Counted from the stretch's first letter, positions 8,295-18,028 are shown. The stretch: DNA of 64,000 nt from Enterobacteriaceae endosymbiont of Donacia dentata (GCF_012570745.1 NZ_CP046212.1:64118-128117); one strand, 5' to 3'. Translations and numbers: made by a program. The notes: generated by a model not told the origin, from the sequence alone.

Positions 8295-9836
8295 ATGATA
8301 ATTGGAGTATTAAAAGAAAAATATTTTAAAGAAAAAAGAATAGCAATAACACCTTCAAATATTAAAAAATTAATAAAATTAGGTTTTGAAGTATATATTG
8401 AAAAAGGAGCAGGAGATCTTTCTTATTTTAAAGATGAAGATTTTAAAAATAAAGGTGCAAAAATAGTCAACAATACAAAAATTTGGGAAGCAAATATAAT
8501 AATTAAAATTCATCCACTTGATGAAAAAGAAAGTCAATTAATTAAAAAAAATAGTATATTAATTAGTTTTATTTGGCCTTATAAAAATAGTAAATTATTA
8601 AATATTTTAGCATTAAAAAATATAACTACAATTGCAATGGATACTGTTCCTAGAATTTCCAGAGCTCAATCTTTAGATGCTTTAAGTTCAATGAATAATT
8701 TAATTGGATATAGAAGTATTATAGAATCAGCATATTTATTAGGCAGGACTTTAAACGGTCAAATAACTGCCGCAGGAAAAATTCTTCCAGCAAAAGTAAT
8801 GGTAATTGGAGCAGGAGTAGCTGGTTTATCTGCTATTGGTACAGCAAAAAGTTTAGGAGCAATAGTTGTTGCTTTTGATAAAAAAAAAGAAGTAAAAGAA
8901 CAAATTCATAGTATGGGTGCTGAATTTTTGGAATTAAAAAGTGAACAAGATAATAATGATGTTCATGAATATAAAACTATTTCATCAAAAAATAAAATAC
9001 AATTAGAACAAGAATCTTTTAATAGTATAGTAAGTAAAACAGATATCATTATTACATCTGCAATTATTCCAAATAAAAAATCTCCTATTTTAATTACAAA
9101 AAAAATGATTGAAAAAATGAAACCAGGTAGTATTATTTTTGATCTTGCTATTGAAAATGGAGGTAATTGTGAATTAACACAGAAAAATAAAATGATTATA
9201 ACTAATAATAATATTAAAATTCTAGGTTATACAAATTTACCGAGTAAATTATCATCACAAGCTTCCCAATTATATAGTACCAATATTATAAATTTATTAG
9301 ATCTATTATCTAGAAATAATTTTGGAAAAATTAATATTAATTTAAAAGATGAAATTATTAGAAATATGACTATTATTTATAATAGTAAAATTATTTGGCC
9401 CGCACCTATATCTTCTAAAAAAAAAAATGTAGAAAAAATAAATAATTTTACAAATATAAAAAAAAATTTAGCTAAAAAAAAAAATACATGTTTTTTAATG
9501 AATAAATATTTTTTATATACTGTAGGATTATTTTTTCTTTATTATATAACTAAATATATTCCTAGTGAAATTATTCCTCATTTTATAATTTTTTTATTAT
9601 CTTGTATAATAGGATACTATGTAGTATGGAATGTAAGTCATAAATTACACACACCTTTAATGTCTGTAACAAATGCTATTTCTGGTATTATTGTTATTGG
9701 TTCTATATTACAAATTAGTAGTGATTATTTTACTATAATTATAATAGCTTTTTTTGGAATTTTATTATCTAGTATCAATATCTTTGGAGGATTAACTATT
9801 ACTCAACGTATGTTAAAAATGTTTAATAAAAATTAA
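8295..9836 (+). CDS. pntA: NAD(P) transhydrogenase subunit alpha
   Basis: With PntB, PntA forms the membrane transhydrogenase that uses the proton gradient to reduce NADP+ with NADH. The ATG at 8295 has a good ribosome site (AAGGA at 8284-8288) and matches the E. coli start; an ATG 13 codons upstream (8256) lacks support. This gives 513 residues, as in E. coli. Domain I carries [21 protein letters not shown] and the Rossmann motif [11 protein letters not shown]. Near the C-terminus about four hydrophobic helices include [20 protein letters not shown] and end at [14 protein letters not shown]. It is followed by pntB after 13 bases. Confidence 0.96.
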   Translation: MIIGVLKEKYFKEKRIAITPSNIKKLIKLGFEVYIEKGAGDLSYFKDEDFKNKGAKIVNNTKIWEANIIIKIHPLDEKESQLIKKNSILISFIWPYKNSKLLNILALKNITTIAMDTVPRISRAQSLDALSSMNNLIGYRSIIESAYLLGRTLNGQITAAGKILPAKVMVIGAGVAGLSAIGTAKSLGAIVVAFDKKKEVKEQIHSMGAEFLELKSEQDNNDVHEYKTISSKNKIQLEQESFNSIVSKTDIIITSAIIPNKKSPILITKKMIEKMKPGSIIFDLAIENGGNCELTQKNKMIITNNNIKILGYTNLPSKLSSQASQLYSTNIINLLDLLSRNNFGKININLKDEIIRNMTIIYNSKIIWPAPISSKKKNVEKINNFTNIKKNLAKKKNTCFLMNKYFLYTVGLFFLYYITKYIPSEIIPHFIIFLLSCIIGYYVVWNVSHKLHTPLMSVTNAISGIIVIGSILQISSDYFTIIIIAFFGILLSSINIFGGLTITQRMLKMFNKN

Positions 9837-9849
9837 GGAGAATATATAA

Positions 9850-11253
9850 ATGTCTGATAGGTCATTAATTTTTACATATACTATATCAGCAATATTATTT
9901 ATATTAAGTATTGCAAATCTTTCTAAACAAGAAACCTCTAGAAAAGGTAACTTGTTTGCCATTATTGGTATGATTATTGCTATTATTATAGCTATATTAA
10001 AATCAAAAATTAACAATATTGGTTACGTAATAACAGCAATTATTTGTGGAGCAATTATAGGAATTAATATATCTAAAAAAATTGATATGACTAAAATGCC
10101 TCAATTAATTGCAATATTACATAGTTTCGTTGGATTAACTGCAGTTCTTGTTGGCTTTAATAATTATTTATTATTAATATATAATAATATTATATTTAGT
10201 AATAATACTAATATGCAATTAGTAGAAATATTTATTAGTATTTTTATAGGTTCAGTTACCTTAATAGGATCTATTATTGCTTTTAATAAATTATCTGGAT
10301 TTATACAATCAAAAACTTTAAATATAAAATATAAAAATCAAATACATATTTTTTTATTATTAATATCATTTATATTAATGATTATTTTTTTAAAAATACA
10401 TAATATTAAATTACAAATTTTATCCTTAGTATTAATGTTTTTAGTTTCATTATTATTTGGGTTTCATCTAATTATGAGTATTGGTGGAGCTGATATGCCT
10501 GTAGTTATATCTATGTTAAATTCTTATTCAGGATGGGCAGCTGCTTCTTCAGGATTTATGTTAACTAATGATTTATTAATTATAACCGGAGCTTTAGTAG
10601 GTTCTTCAGGAGCTATACTTTCATATTTAATGTGTAAAGGAATGAATAGATCTTTTCTTAATGTTTTACTTGGGGGAGCAAAAAAAAATTTTGAACAAAA
10701 TAATGATATTATTATTAATAAAAATACTCAAGATTATAAAAATATATCTATTGGTAACACAGTAGAAATATTAAAAAGTTCTAATAGTGTTATTATTGTT
10801 CCTGGTTATGGATTAGCAGTATCTCAAGCACAATATCCACTTTCTACCATGATAAAAAAATTAGGTTCATTACATATTAAAGTTAGATTTGCTATTCATC
10901 CAGTAGCAGGACGTTTACCTGGACACATGAATGTTCTATTAGCAGAAGCTAATATTCCATATAATTTAGTATTAGAAATGGAAGAAATTAATAAAGATTT
11001 TACCGATACAGATACAGTATTAATAATTGGAGCTAATGATACAGTAAATCCATCTGCTCAAGAAGATGTTGATAGCCCAATATCTGGAATGCCTATTTTA
11101 GAAGTATGGAAAGCTAATAATGTAATTATTTTAAAAAGAAGTATGAATAAGGGATATTCAGGAATTACTAATCCTTTATTTTATAAAGATAATAGTTATA
11201 TGTTATTTGGTGATGCTAAAGATACAATAAATAAAATGTTAGAAATAATGTAA
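9850..11253 (+). CDS. pntB: NAD(P) transhydrogenase subunit beta
   Basis: A 467-residue partner of PntA. The N-terminal half is membrane-embedded, with about nine hydrophobic segments including FGFHLIMSIGGADMPVVISMLNS. The C-terminal NADP-binding domain III has VPGYGLAVSQAQYPL, the FAIHPVAGRLPGHMN signature and IGANDTVNPSAQED. An AAGGAG Shine-Dalgarno site lies at 9836-9841, touching the pntA stop, which implies coupled translation. PntAB is a direct NADPH source for fabG and other reductive steps; keeping both large genes in a reduced genome suggests NADPH is limiting. Confidence 0.96.
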   Translation: MSDRSLIFTYTISAILFILSIANLSKQETSRKGNLFAIIGMIIAIIIAILKSKINNIGYVITAIICGAIIGINISKKIDMTKMPQLIAILHSFVGLTAVLVGFNNYLLLIYNNIIFSNNTNMQLVEIFISIFIGSVTLIGSIIAFNKLSGFIQSKTLNIKYKNQIHIFLLLISFILMIIFLKIHNIKLQILSLVLMFLVSLLFGFHLIMSIGGADMPVVISMLNSYSGWAAASSGFMLTNDLLIITGALVGSSGAILSYLMCKGMNRSFLNVLLGGAKKNFEQNNDIIINKNTQDYKNISIGNTVEILKSSNSVIIVPGYGLAVSQAQYPLSTMIKKLGSLHIKVRFAIHPVAGRLPGHMNVLLAEANIPYNLVLEMEEINKDFTDTDTVLIIGANDTVNPSAQEDVDSPISGMPILEVWKANNVIILKRSMNKGYSGITNPLFYKDNSYMLFGDAKDTINKMLEIM

Positions 11254-11257
11254 GAAA

Positions 11258-11305
11258 AAAGTTTACTCGTTGTATAAATTTAAATTAAATACTTGAGTAA
11301 ACTTT
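11258..11305. terminator. Hairpin between convergent pntB and fnr
   Basis: AAAGTTTACTC (11258-11268) and GAGTAAACTTT (11295-11305) form a perfect 11-base-pair stem around a 26-base AT-only loop. It starts five bases after the pntB stop and ends 26 bases before the fnr stop, so it can end transcripts from both sides. A/T tracts follow on each side, but neither is a classic uninterrupted U run. Confidence 0.6.
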
Positions 11306-11331
11306 ATAAAAATTTAATAAATATAAAATTA

Positions 11332-12069
11332 TTAATTAATTAATTTAATTAATTTTAAATAGTTATTAATAATTATATGTTTTCCATGTATAATTAACAT
11401 TTTTCTTTTTTTAAATTTATTTAAAATACGACTAATTGTTTCTACTGTAAGTCCTAAATAATTACCAATATCACTTCTATTCATAGATAAATTAAATTCT
11501 TTTGGTGAATATCCTCTCATTTTAAATTTTTTAGATAAATCATATATAAATGTAGCTAATTTAATTTCTGCATTTTTTTTTAATAAAAGTGATATGAAAT
11601 AATACCCTATTTTTATTTCTTTACTCATTAAATTAATAATTTTTTCCCCAAAAGAAGGTATTTTAAAAAAAATACTATTTAATATTGATATAGGAATTTC
11701 ACATAACATAGATGTTTCTAATGCTTTAGTAAAATTATTATAAATACCATTATTAATGGTATCTAATCCAATTAGATCACTTGTTAAATAAAATCTAATT
11801 ATTTGTTCATTTCCTTTTTTAGTAAAATTATAACTTTTTATAGTTCCTGATTTTACAGTAAATAAAGAATGCATTCTATCTTTAGATCGAAATAATATTT
11901 CTCCTTTTTTTATTAATTTTTTTCTTTTAATTATTTTAATAATTTTTTGAAATTCTAACTTATAAAGTTTATAAAAGATACATAATTTATGCGTAGAACA
12001 ATTTTTACAATCAATAATATAATTTTTCAAATCCATATTTTTTATATTATATTTTTTTTTCAGAATCAT
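11332..12069 (-). CDS. fnr: Fumarate/nitrate reduction regulator FNR
   Basis: A CRP/FNR-family transcription factor that senses oxygen through a [4Fe-4S] cluster and activates anaerobic genes. The 245 residues are collinear with E. coli FNR (250). The cluster ligands are Cys21, Cys24 and Cys30 in DCKNCSTHKLC and Cys123 in SMLCEIP. The cAMP-like beta-roll (residues 50-130), dimer helix and helix-turn-helix follow; the recognition helix VETISRIL keeps the Glu, Ser and Arg that contact TTGAT half-sites. It is convergent with pntB. No autoregulatory FNR box was recognised by eye in the 133-base upstream gap. Confidence 0.95.
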   Translation of the reverse strand: MILKKKYNIKNMDLKNYIIDCKNCSTHKLCIFYKLYKLEFQKIIKIIKRKKLIKKGEILFRSKDRMHSLFTVKSGTIKSYNFTKKGNEQIIRFYLTSDLIGLDTINNGIYNNFTKALETSMLCEIPISILNSIFFKIPSFGEKIINLMSKEIKIGYYFISLLLKKNAEIKLATFIYDLSKKFKMRGYSPKEFNLSMNRSDIGNYLGLTVETISRILNKFKKRKMLIIHGKHIIINNYLKLIKLIN

Positions 12070-12202
12070 TTTTTTACTCTCTTAAATATTAAAATAAAAA
12101 AAGATTATTATGAGTTAAAATATAATTAATTATTGAATAATTTTAAATTTTATTAATCGTATAAAAAATTTTGTTAATTCTTTTACAAAATATTAAAAAA
12201 TA

Positions 12203-14644
12203 TTATAATCTTTTAATAGGAGAAGTAGCATATCTTTTTGCTGCATGTGCCCCAGCACCTTTATTTTTATTTAAATTAATTGAATGATTAATTAATTTAT
12301 CATTATAACAATTTGTAAAAGTATTTTGTATTTTTTTATTGCTTGATGATAGATAATGCTTATACATTTTTCTTTTTGTTAATAAATGGTTATTTTTTAT
12401 TTTTATTTTAGATTGATGTTTATTTATAATATTAGAAATAATTATATTTTTTTTTAAAATGATATTTTTATGAGCATGTAATCTAATTTTATCTAGCACT
12501 ATTTTATTAATTTTCATATGATTTTTAAATTTATCTAATTTTATTTTATTTTCTATAGATATAGAAATTTTAGATAAATTAATTTTTTTATTATCTACAT
12601 TATGAATATTTTTTGTATTTAAAATTTTTTTTAATCTAATATTATTTAAATTATGATTATTATTTTTATTATTAAGTAATAAATTATTATCTATTTTTTT
12701 TTGATTTTTTTCTATTTTTTTTAACCTAAAAATAGGAATAATTTTATCTTTATTAAAAGATATAATCTTATTTATTTTATTTAATTTTTTATTTACATAA
12801 TTTTTTGGGTAAGAAAAAAAATTTTTATTATAATAATTTAATATAATTTTATTTATAAAAAATTTTTTTTTAAAAAAAAATTTAATTATTTTTTTTGTGT
12901 AAAGAAATTTTTTACAGAAATTTTTTAAAAAACTAAAAAATTTGTATTTATTTATATTAATAAAATTAAATAATTTATTTATTTTTAAAAAAAAATAATT
13001 TCTTCTTTTTATCGCTTTTTTGTCATAAATACCAAAATTATTATTTTTAATATTATGTTTTATTAAATTATTTTGAATAAATCTATTATTAAAATAATAA
13101 TTACTATGTTTACTTAAATTTAATTCATTAAATTTTCTTATAAAAGAATGAATAATTTTTTTATCTTCACCATGTTGGATACGTAACAAATAATAATTTG
13201 GTGTATTAAGTTTATTGTTAGGAATAATAAATATTCTAATTTTTCGATTTTCAATTATATTAACTGCATCTTTTTTTTCATTTAATAAATAAAAAGCTAT
13301 TTGAATTGGTACTATTGCATACACTTCTTTTGTATTTTTTTTAAATGATTCTTCTTCTATTAATCTTAAAATAGATAAAGATAAAGATTTATTATCTCTT
13401 ATAGTTCTATTACCTAAACACCTAGGACATAAATAATAATTAGATTCATTTAAAGAAGAACATAATCTTTGACGAGACATTTCTAATAAACCAAATTTTG
13501 AAATATGCCCTATTTTTATTTTAGCTCGATCTTTACGTATTTTATATAGTAATCTTTTTTCTACAATTTTTTGATTTTTTGAATAAGACATGTCTATAAA
13601 ATCTATTACAATTAATCCACCTATATCTCTTAAACGTAATTGTCTAATAATTTCATCTGTAGCTTCTAAATTAATATTTAGTGCAGTTTCTTCTATATCA
13701 ATTCCTTTAGTTGCTTTTGATGAATTTACATCAATCGATGTTAAAGCTTCAGTTGTATCTATAACAATAGAACCTCCTGAAGAAAGACATACTTTTCTTT
13801 GAAAAACTGTTTCTATTTGTGATTCTATTTGATAATAATGAAATAAAGGGATAATATTTTTATGTAATTTAATTTTATGATTTAAATCAAATCTTCCTAA
13901 GATATTAATATGTTTTTTTGCTAATTTTAATATTTTAGGATCATCAATTAAAATTTCATTTATATCTTGGCATAAATTATCTCTTAAAGATCTGACAATC
14001 AAATTACTTTCTTCATGTATTAAAAATGGAGCTAACTTATTTTTAGCTTTTTTTTTTATTTCTTTCCAATGTTGTAATCTAAATTTTAAATCTGAAGTAA
14101 GTAATTTAATATTTTTACCTAATCCTGCTGTACGAATTATTAAACTCATATTATGAGGTAAATGTAATAATGATAAAATTTTTTTTAATTTTTTTCGATC
14201 TTCTCCAATAATTTTTTTAGAAATTCCACTAGAATTTGATTTATTTGGCATTAAAATTAAATAACTTCCCACTAAATTAATAAATGTTGTTAATGATGCT
14301 CCTTTATTTCCTCTTTCTTCTTTATTTATTTGTACAATAATTTCTTTTCCAATTGGTAAAAAATCTTTAATATTTGTTTTATTATATATATTTTTATTAT
14401 AATAGTTAGGTAAATATTCTTCTGTAATTTCTTTTATTGGTAAAAAACCATGTTTATTTACTCCATAATCTATAAAAATTGCTTCTAAACTTGGTTCAAT
14501 ACGTACAACTTTTCCTTTATATATATTAGATCTTTTTTTTTTATGATTAATGTTCTCTATATTTAAATCATATAATTTTTGTCCATTTACTAGAGCAACA
14601 CGTAATTCTTCATGTTGAGTAGCATTTATTAACATTCTTTTCAT
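12203..14644 (-). CDS. rne: Ribonuclease E, shortened C-terminal half
   Basis: The essential endoribonuclease for mRNA decay and rRNA/tRNA processing. At 813 residues it is shorter than the 1061 of E. coli. The catalytic half (about 1-510) is complete: S1 domain (about 35-125), 5'-sensor/RNase H region, DNase-like site with DTTEALTSIDVNS and IGGLIVIDFIDM (metal-binding Asp residues), and the Zn-link CPRC. Residues about 530-790 are a Lys/Asn/Ile-rich, low-complexity stretch with no recognisable RhlB or enolase motif. The last 20 residues resemble the extreme C-terminus of E. coli RNase E, the PNPase-binding site. It is divergent from rluC, as in E. coli. Confidence 0.95.
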   Translation of the reverse strand: MKRMLINATQHEELRVALVNGQKLYDLNIENINHKKKRSNIYKGKVVRIEPSLEAIFIDYGVNKHGFLPIKEITEEYLPNYYNKNIYNKTNIKDFLPIGKEIIVQINKEERGNKGASLTTFINLVGSYLILMPNKSNSSGISKKIIGEDRKKLKKILSLLHLPHNMSLIIRTAGLGKNIKLLTSDLKFRLQHWKEIKKKAKNKLAPFLIHEESNLIVRSLRDNLCQDINEILIDDPKILKLAKKHINILGRFDLNHKIKLHKNIIPLFHYYQIESQIETVFQRKVCLSSGGSIVIDTTEALTSIDVNSSKATKGIDIEETALNINLEATDEIIRQLRLRDIGGLIVIDFIDMSYSKNQKIVEKRLLYKIRKDRAKIKIGHISKFGLLEMSRQRLCSSLNESNYYLCPRCLGNRTIRDNKSLSLSILRLIEEESFKKNTKEVYAIVPIQIAFYLLNEKKDAVNIIENRKIRIFIIPNNKLNTPNYYLLRIQHGEDKKIIHSFIRKFNELNLSKHSNYYFNNRFIQNNLIKHNIKNNNFGIYDKKAIKRRNYFFLKINKLFNFININKYKFFSFLKNFCKKFLYTKKIIKFFFKKKFFINKIILNYYNKNFFSYPKNYVNKKLNKINKIISFNKDKIIPIFRLKKIEKNQKKIDNNLLLNNKNNNHNLNNIRLKKILNTKNIHNVDNKKINLSKISISIENKIKLDKFKNHMKINKIVLDKIRLHAHKNIILKKNIIISNIINKHQSKIKIKNNHLLTKRKMYKHYLSSSNKKIQNTFTNCYNDKLINHSINLNKNKGAGAHAAKRYATSPIKRL

Positions 14645-15010
14645 AATAACTTACTCATATATTTTTTTATAAACTAATTAATATATATTAAATTTAAAAA
14701 ACGGTATAATAAAAAATTGTATTTAATATTTTATGAATTATGTTTTTATTGAAATTATTAATTATTAAAAAATAGCAAAAATACATTACAATGATTTATA
14801 AATAATTATAATTATTAAAATGTGTTTTATTATAATTAATTATATTTTAATTTATTTACTAAAATTTTAATAAAATCATTTACTAGAGATAAATATTAAC
14901 ATAAAATTTTATATTTAATAATAATTTTTTGTTAAATATATAACATATTATTATCTTTTATAAAAATTTTTGATTATATTAATAAAATTATTAATTTAAT
15001 TTATAATAGT
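14645..15010. other. rne-rluC divergent intergenic region (366 bases)
   Basis: No open frame, tRNA or strong hairpin is visible; the sequence is almost pure A/T with some AAAATTTT-type palindromes. In E. coli the rne side of this gap is transcribed as a leader of about 360 nt through which RNase E regulates its own mRNA. The similar size here suggests the long leader persists, but I could not recognise the conserved leader hairpins. It must also carry the rluC promoter. Confidence 0.4.
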
Positions 15011-15961
15011 ATGTATAAAATAATAAAAATGAAATTTATAACTGTTCCTTCTCATATTGATAAACAAAGAATAGATAATTTTATAATTAATAAATTTAAA
15101 AATGTTCCTAAAAGTATGATTTATCGTATGTTAAGACAGGGTAAAATAAAAGTTAATAAAAAAAAAATTTTACCAAATTTTAAAATAAAATCTCAAGATA
15201 TAATAAAAATTCCTTCTATATATATTAATAAAATTGATCCTATTAAACATAATTTAAGTTTAGAAAAAAAAATATTTTTTAAAAAAACTATAATTTTTGA
15301 AGATAAATATATTTTAGCTATAAATAAACCTTCTGGTATTGCGGTTCATGGAGGTAGTGGTATTAATTATGGAATTATTGAAAATTTTCGATTTTTATTT
15401 AAAAAAAATTTTTTTTTAGAACTTGTTCATAGAATAGACAAAGAAACTTCTGGAGTCTTGATGATGGCAAAAAAAAGATCAGTACTAAAAATGTTACAAA
15501 AACAATTAAGAGAAAAAAAAATAACTAAAAATTATATTGCTTTAGTTAAAGGTAATTTTTTTAAAAAAAAATATCATTATATTAAAAGTTATTTATTAAA
15601 AAATAATTTTAATAAAAAAATTAAAGTACAAATAAATAATAATATAGGAAAATATTCAGAAACTAAATTTAAAATTATCAAAAATTATAAAGATATAATG
15701 TTAGTAAAAATAAAACCATTAACAGGTAGAACACATCAAATTAGAGTACATATGTCCCATATAGGTCATCCTATACTTTTTGATCAACGTTATGGTGACC
15801 AAATTTTTAATGAAAAATTAAAAACAATTTTTAATTTAAATAGATTATTTTTACATGCTAAAAATATTAAATTTATACATCCTATAAATAATAAAAAAAT
15901 TAATATATATGCTCCTTTAAGTAAGGAATTAAATAATTGTTTATCAAAAATAAATTATTAA
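15011..15961 (+). CDS. rluC: 23S rRNA pseudouridine(955/2504/2580) synthase RluC
   Basis: Modifies three uridines of 23S rRNA. The 316 residues match E. coli RluC (319). An N-terminal S4-like RNA-binding domain (RIDNFII, VPKSMIYRMLRQGKIKVN) precedes the RluA-type catalytic domain with HRIDKETSGVLMMAK (catalytic Asp), INKPSGIAVHGG and GRTHQIRVH. The start is either the ATG at 15011 or the in-frame ATG at 15029; neither has a strong ribosome site. It opens the block rluC-rpmF-fabD-fabG-acpP-fabF-tmk-holB-ptsG-hinT, which follows E. coli order. Confidence 0.95.
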   Translation: MYKIIKMKFITVPSHIDKQRIDNFIINKFKNVPKSMIYRMLRQGKIKVNKKKILPNFKIKSQDIIKIPSIYINKIDPIKHNLSLEKKIFFKKTIIFEDKYILAINKPSGIAVHGGSGINYGIIENFRFLFKKNFFLELVHRIDKETSGVLMMAKKRSVLKMLQKQLREKKITKNYIALVKGNFFKKKYHYIKSYLLKNNFNKKIKVQINNNIGKYSETKFKIIKNYKDIMLVKIKPLTGRTHQIRVHMSHIGHPILFDQRYGDQIFNEKLKTIFNLNRLFLHAKNIKFIHPINNKKINIYAPLSKELNNCLSKINY

Positions 15962-16069
15962 TATATATATTGCATATATAATAAAAAATATCTAAAATAT
16001 ATTTGATTTTAACATAATTTAATTAAATATATAAAAAATTTTATAATAAAAAAGGTATTTAAAAAAAAC

Positions 16070-16252
16070 ATGGCTGTACAAAAACATAAAAAATCTAGAT
16101 CTAAACGTGGTATGAGACGTTCTCATGATAAATTATATAGTAATAAAATTTTATTAATTGATAAAAAAACTGGTAAAAAACATTTATATCATCATATAGA
16201 TGATGATGGTTTTTATAGAGGAAAACAAATTATTATTAAAAATAATAATTAA
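16070..16252 (+). CDS. rpmF: 50S ribosomal protein L32
   Basis: A 60-residue large-subunit protein beginning [20 protein letters not shown], the L32 signature, and ending [17 protein letters not shown]. As in E. coli it precedes the fatty-acid cluster, coupling ribosome and membrane synthesis. plsX and fabH, which follow rpmF in E. coli, are absent; only 24 bases separate it from fabD. Confidence 0.97.
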   Translation: MAVQKHKKSRSKRGMRRSHDKLYSNKILLIDKKTGKKHLYHHIDDDGFYRGKQIIIKNNN

Positions 16253-16276
16253 TATTATTTTAATAATATAAAAATT

Positions 16277-17271
16277 ATGAATTTTTTTAATAAAAAAAAT
16301 ATTATAAATCATAAAAAATATGCTGCAATTTTTCCTGGACAAGGAATACAATTTATAGGTATGTTGTCTTCTTTATATAATAATTATGAAGTTATAAGAA
16401 AAACTTTTAATTATGCTTCTGAAATTCTTAAATATGATTTATGGAATTTAATTCAATATGGTTCATTAAAAAAATTAAATAAAACTTATCATACACAACC
16501 AGCAATTTTAACATCATCTATAGCTATATATAGATTATGGTTACAAAAAAATAATAATATATTATTACCTAATATCGTTATGGGTTATAGTTTAGGAGAA
16601 TATACTGCAATGGTTTGTAGTAATATTATTAATTTTTCTGATGCTATTAAAATAGTAAGATTTAGAGGTAAATTGATGCATAAGTTATCATCTAGTTTAA
16701 ATGATTGTAATAAAAATGGATATTATATGCAAACAATTATTGGAATAAAAAAAAAATAGTGGAAAATATTTGTACAAAAATTTCTAATAAAAATAATTTT
16801 GTATCAATATCTAATTATAATTCATATACTAATATTACTATTAGTGGGAATAAATTAGCTATAATTGAAGCTATAAAAATATTTAGATTTTTAGGTGCAC
16901 ATATTATACCTATAAATATAGATGTACCTTCACATTGTTTATTAATGAAACCTATAGTATATGAATTTAAAAAATTTTTAAATAAAATTATCATTCACAA
17001 ACCAAAAATTATATTTATTAATAATATTAACTGTAAATATGAAAAATCACCTAAAAAAATTAAAAAATATTTAGTTAAACAATTATATTCTACTGTAAAT
17101 TGGGTAGGATGTATAAATTTTCTAAAAAAAAAAAATATATTTAACATAATCGAATTTACTCCTAAAAAAATATTTCAAAAAATATCTAAACCAATTTTAA
17201 AAAATTTTAATATAAATTCAATTTATGATTCAAAATCATTTCTAACAACATTAAAAAAATATAAAATTTAA
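16277..17271 (+). CDS. fabD: Malonyl-CoA:ACP transacylase, reading frame broken at an A10 tract
   Basis: FabD loads malonyl groups onto ACP. The gene is in two frames. Part 1 (16277-16759, 160 aa) has FPGQGIQ, the QPAILTSS region and the nucleophile motif GYSLGEY (Ser105), and ends IGIKKK-stop. Part 2 continues in the -1 frame from about 16750 to 17271 with VENICTKIS, ITISGNK, VPSHCLLMKP (catalytic His), LVKQLY and the final helix. The break falls exactly at ten A residues (16747-16756); one extra A, or a -1 slip, restores one continuous FabD of E. coli length. Both catalytic residues and all motifs are conserved on both sides, so I read it as functional through slippage rather than dead, or as a sequencing error. 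The GTG at 16759 is not a credible independent start. Confidence 0.85.
16747..16756 (+). other. A10 tract, candidate slippage site in fabD
   Basis: Ten consecutive A residues follow GGAAT and precede TAGTGG. In frame 1 they give Lys-Lys-Lys-stop. With eleven A residues in the mRNA, or a -1 ribosomal slip on AAAAAAA, translation reads Lys-Lys-Lys-Ile-Val-Glu into the downstream half. Poly(A) polymerase slippage that rescues gene function is documented in Buchnera and Blochmannia; applying it here is inference. Confidence 0.6.
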
Positions 17272-17281
17272 TCTTATAAAA

Positions 17282-18028
17282 ATGAATATTAATCTTAATG
17301 GTAAAATAGCTTTAGTTACTGGTGCAAGTAAAGGTATAGGCTATAATATAGCTAATACATTAGCTATGTGTGGAGCTTATGTTATTGGTACATCTACTAA
17401 TTTAAATGGGATAAAAATAATAAATCATTATTTAGGTAAAAATGGTATTGGTTTAATTCTTAATTTTAAAAATAATTCTCCATATATTATTAATAATTTT
17501 ATTAGATATATTATTAAAAATTTTAAAAGTTTAGATATATTAGTTAATAATTCTGGAATAATATATAATAAACTTGTATTAAATATGAAAGATTATCAAT
17601 GGGATAATGTTTTAAAAGTTAATTTAACTTCTGTTTTTAGACTATGTAGAGAAGTTATTTATTATATGTTAAAAAAATCATTTGGTCGTATAATTAATAT
17701 TAGTTCTGTAATAGGTACTATTGGTGGTATAGGACAATCTAATTACGCAGCAACCAAAGCAGGAATTATAGGATTTAGTAAATCTTTAGCTTTAGAAGTA
17801 GCACATAGAGGAATTACTGTAAATGTTATATCTCCTGGTTATGTAGAAACTGATATGACATTAAAATTAAAAAAAAAATATCGTGATAATATAAAATTAA
17901 AAATTCCATCTAAACGTTTGGGAAATCCTCAAGAAATAGCTGATGCTGTAATTTTTTTAGTTTCTGATAAAGCATCCTATATAACAGGAGAAACATTACA
18001 TATTAATGGTGGTCTATATATGAAATAA
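17282..18028 (+). CDS. fabG: 3-oxoacyl-[acyl-carrier-protein] reductase
   Basis: NADPH-dependent first reduction of the elongation cycle. The 248 residues show the short-chain dehydrogenase plan: TGASKGIG cofactor loop near residue 13, NNSG near 90, the catalytic Ser in NISSV, Tyr and Lys in SNYAATKAG, then SPGYVETDM and ITGETLHINGG at the end. It starts 11 bases after the fabD stop in the conserved fabD-fabG-acpP-fabF order. Confidence 0.96.
   Translation: MNINLNGKIALVTGASKGIGYNIANTLAMCGAYVIGTSTNLNGIKIINHYLGKNGIGLILNFKNNSPYIINNFIRYIIKNFKSLDILVNNSGIIYNKLVLNMKDYQWDNVLKVNLTSVFRLCREVIYYMLKKSFGRIINISSVIGTIGGIGQSNYAATKAGIIGFSKSLALEVAHRGITVNVISPGYVETDMTLKLKKKYRDNIKLKIPSKRLGNPQEIADAVIFLVSDKASYITGETLHINGGLYMK

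Noticed and set aside
13590-13802. A 70-codon plus-strand frame
   Set aside because: It is antisense to the catalytic core of rne and has no independent support.
16759-17271. The downstream fabD part as an independent gene starting at GTG
   Set aside because: There is no ribosome site, and the protein is simply the second half of FabD in the -1 frame of the first half.
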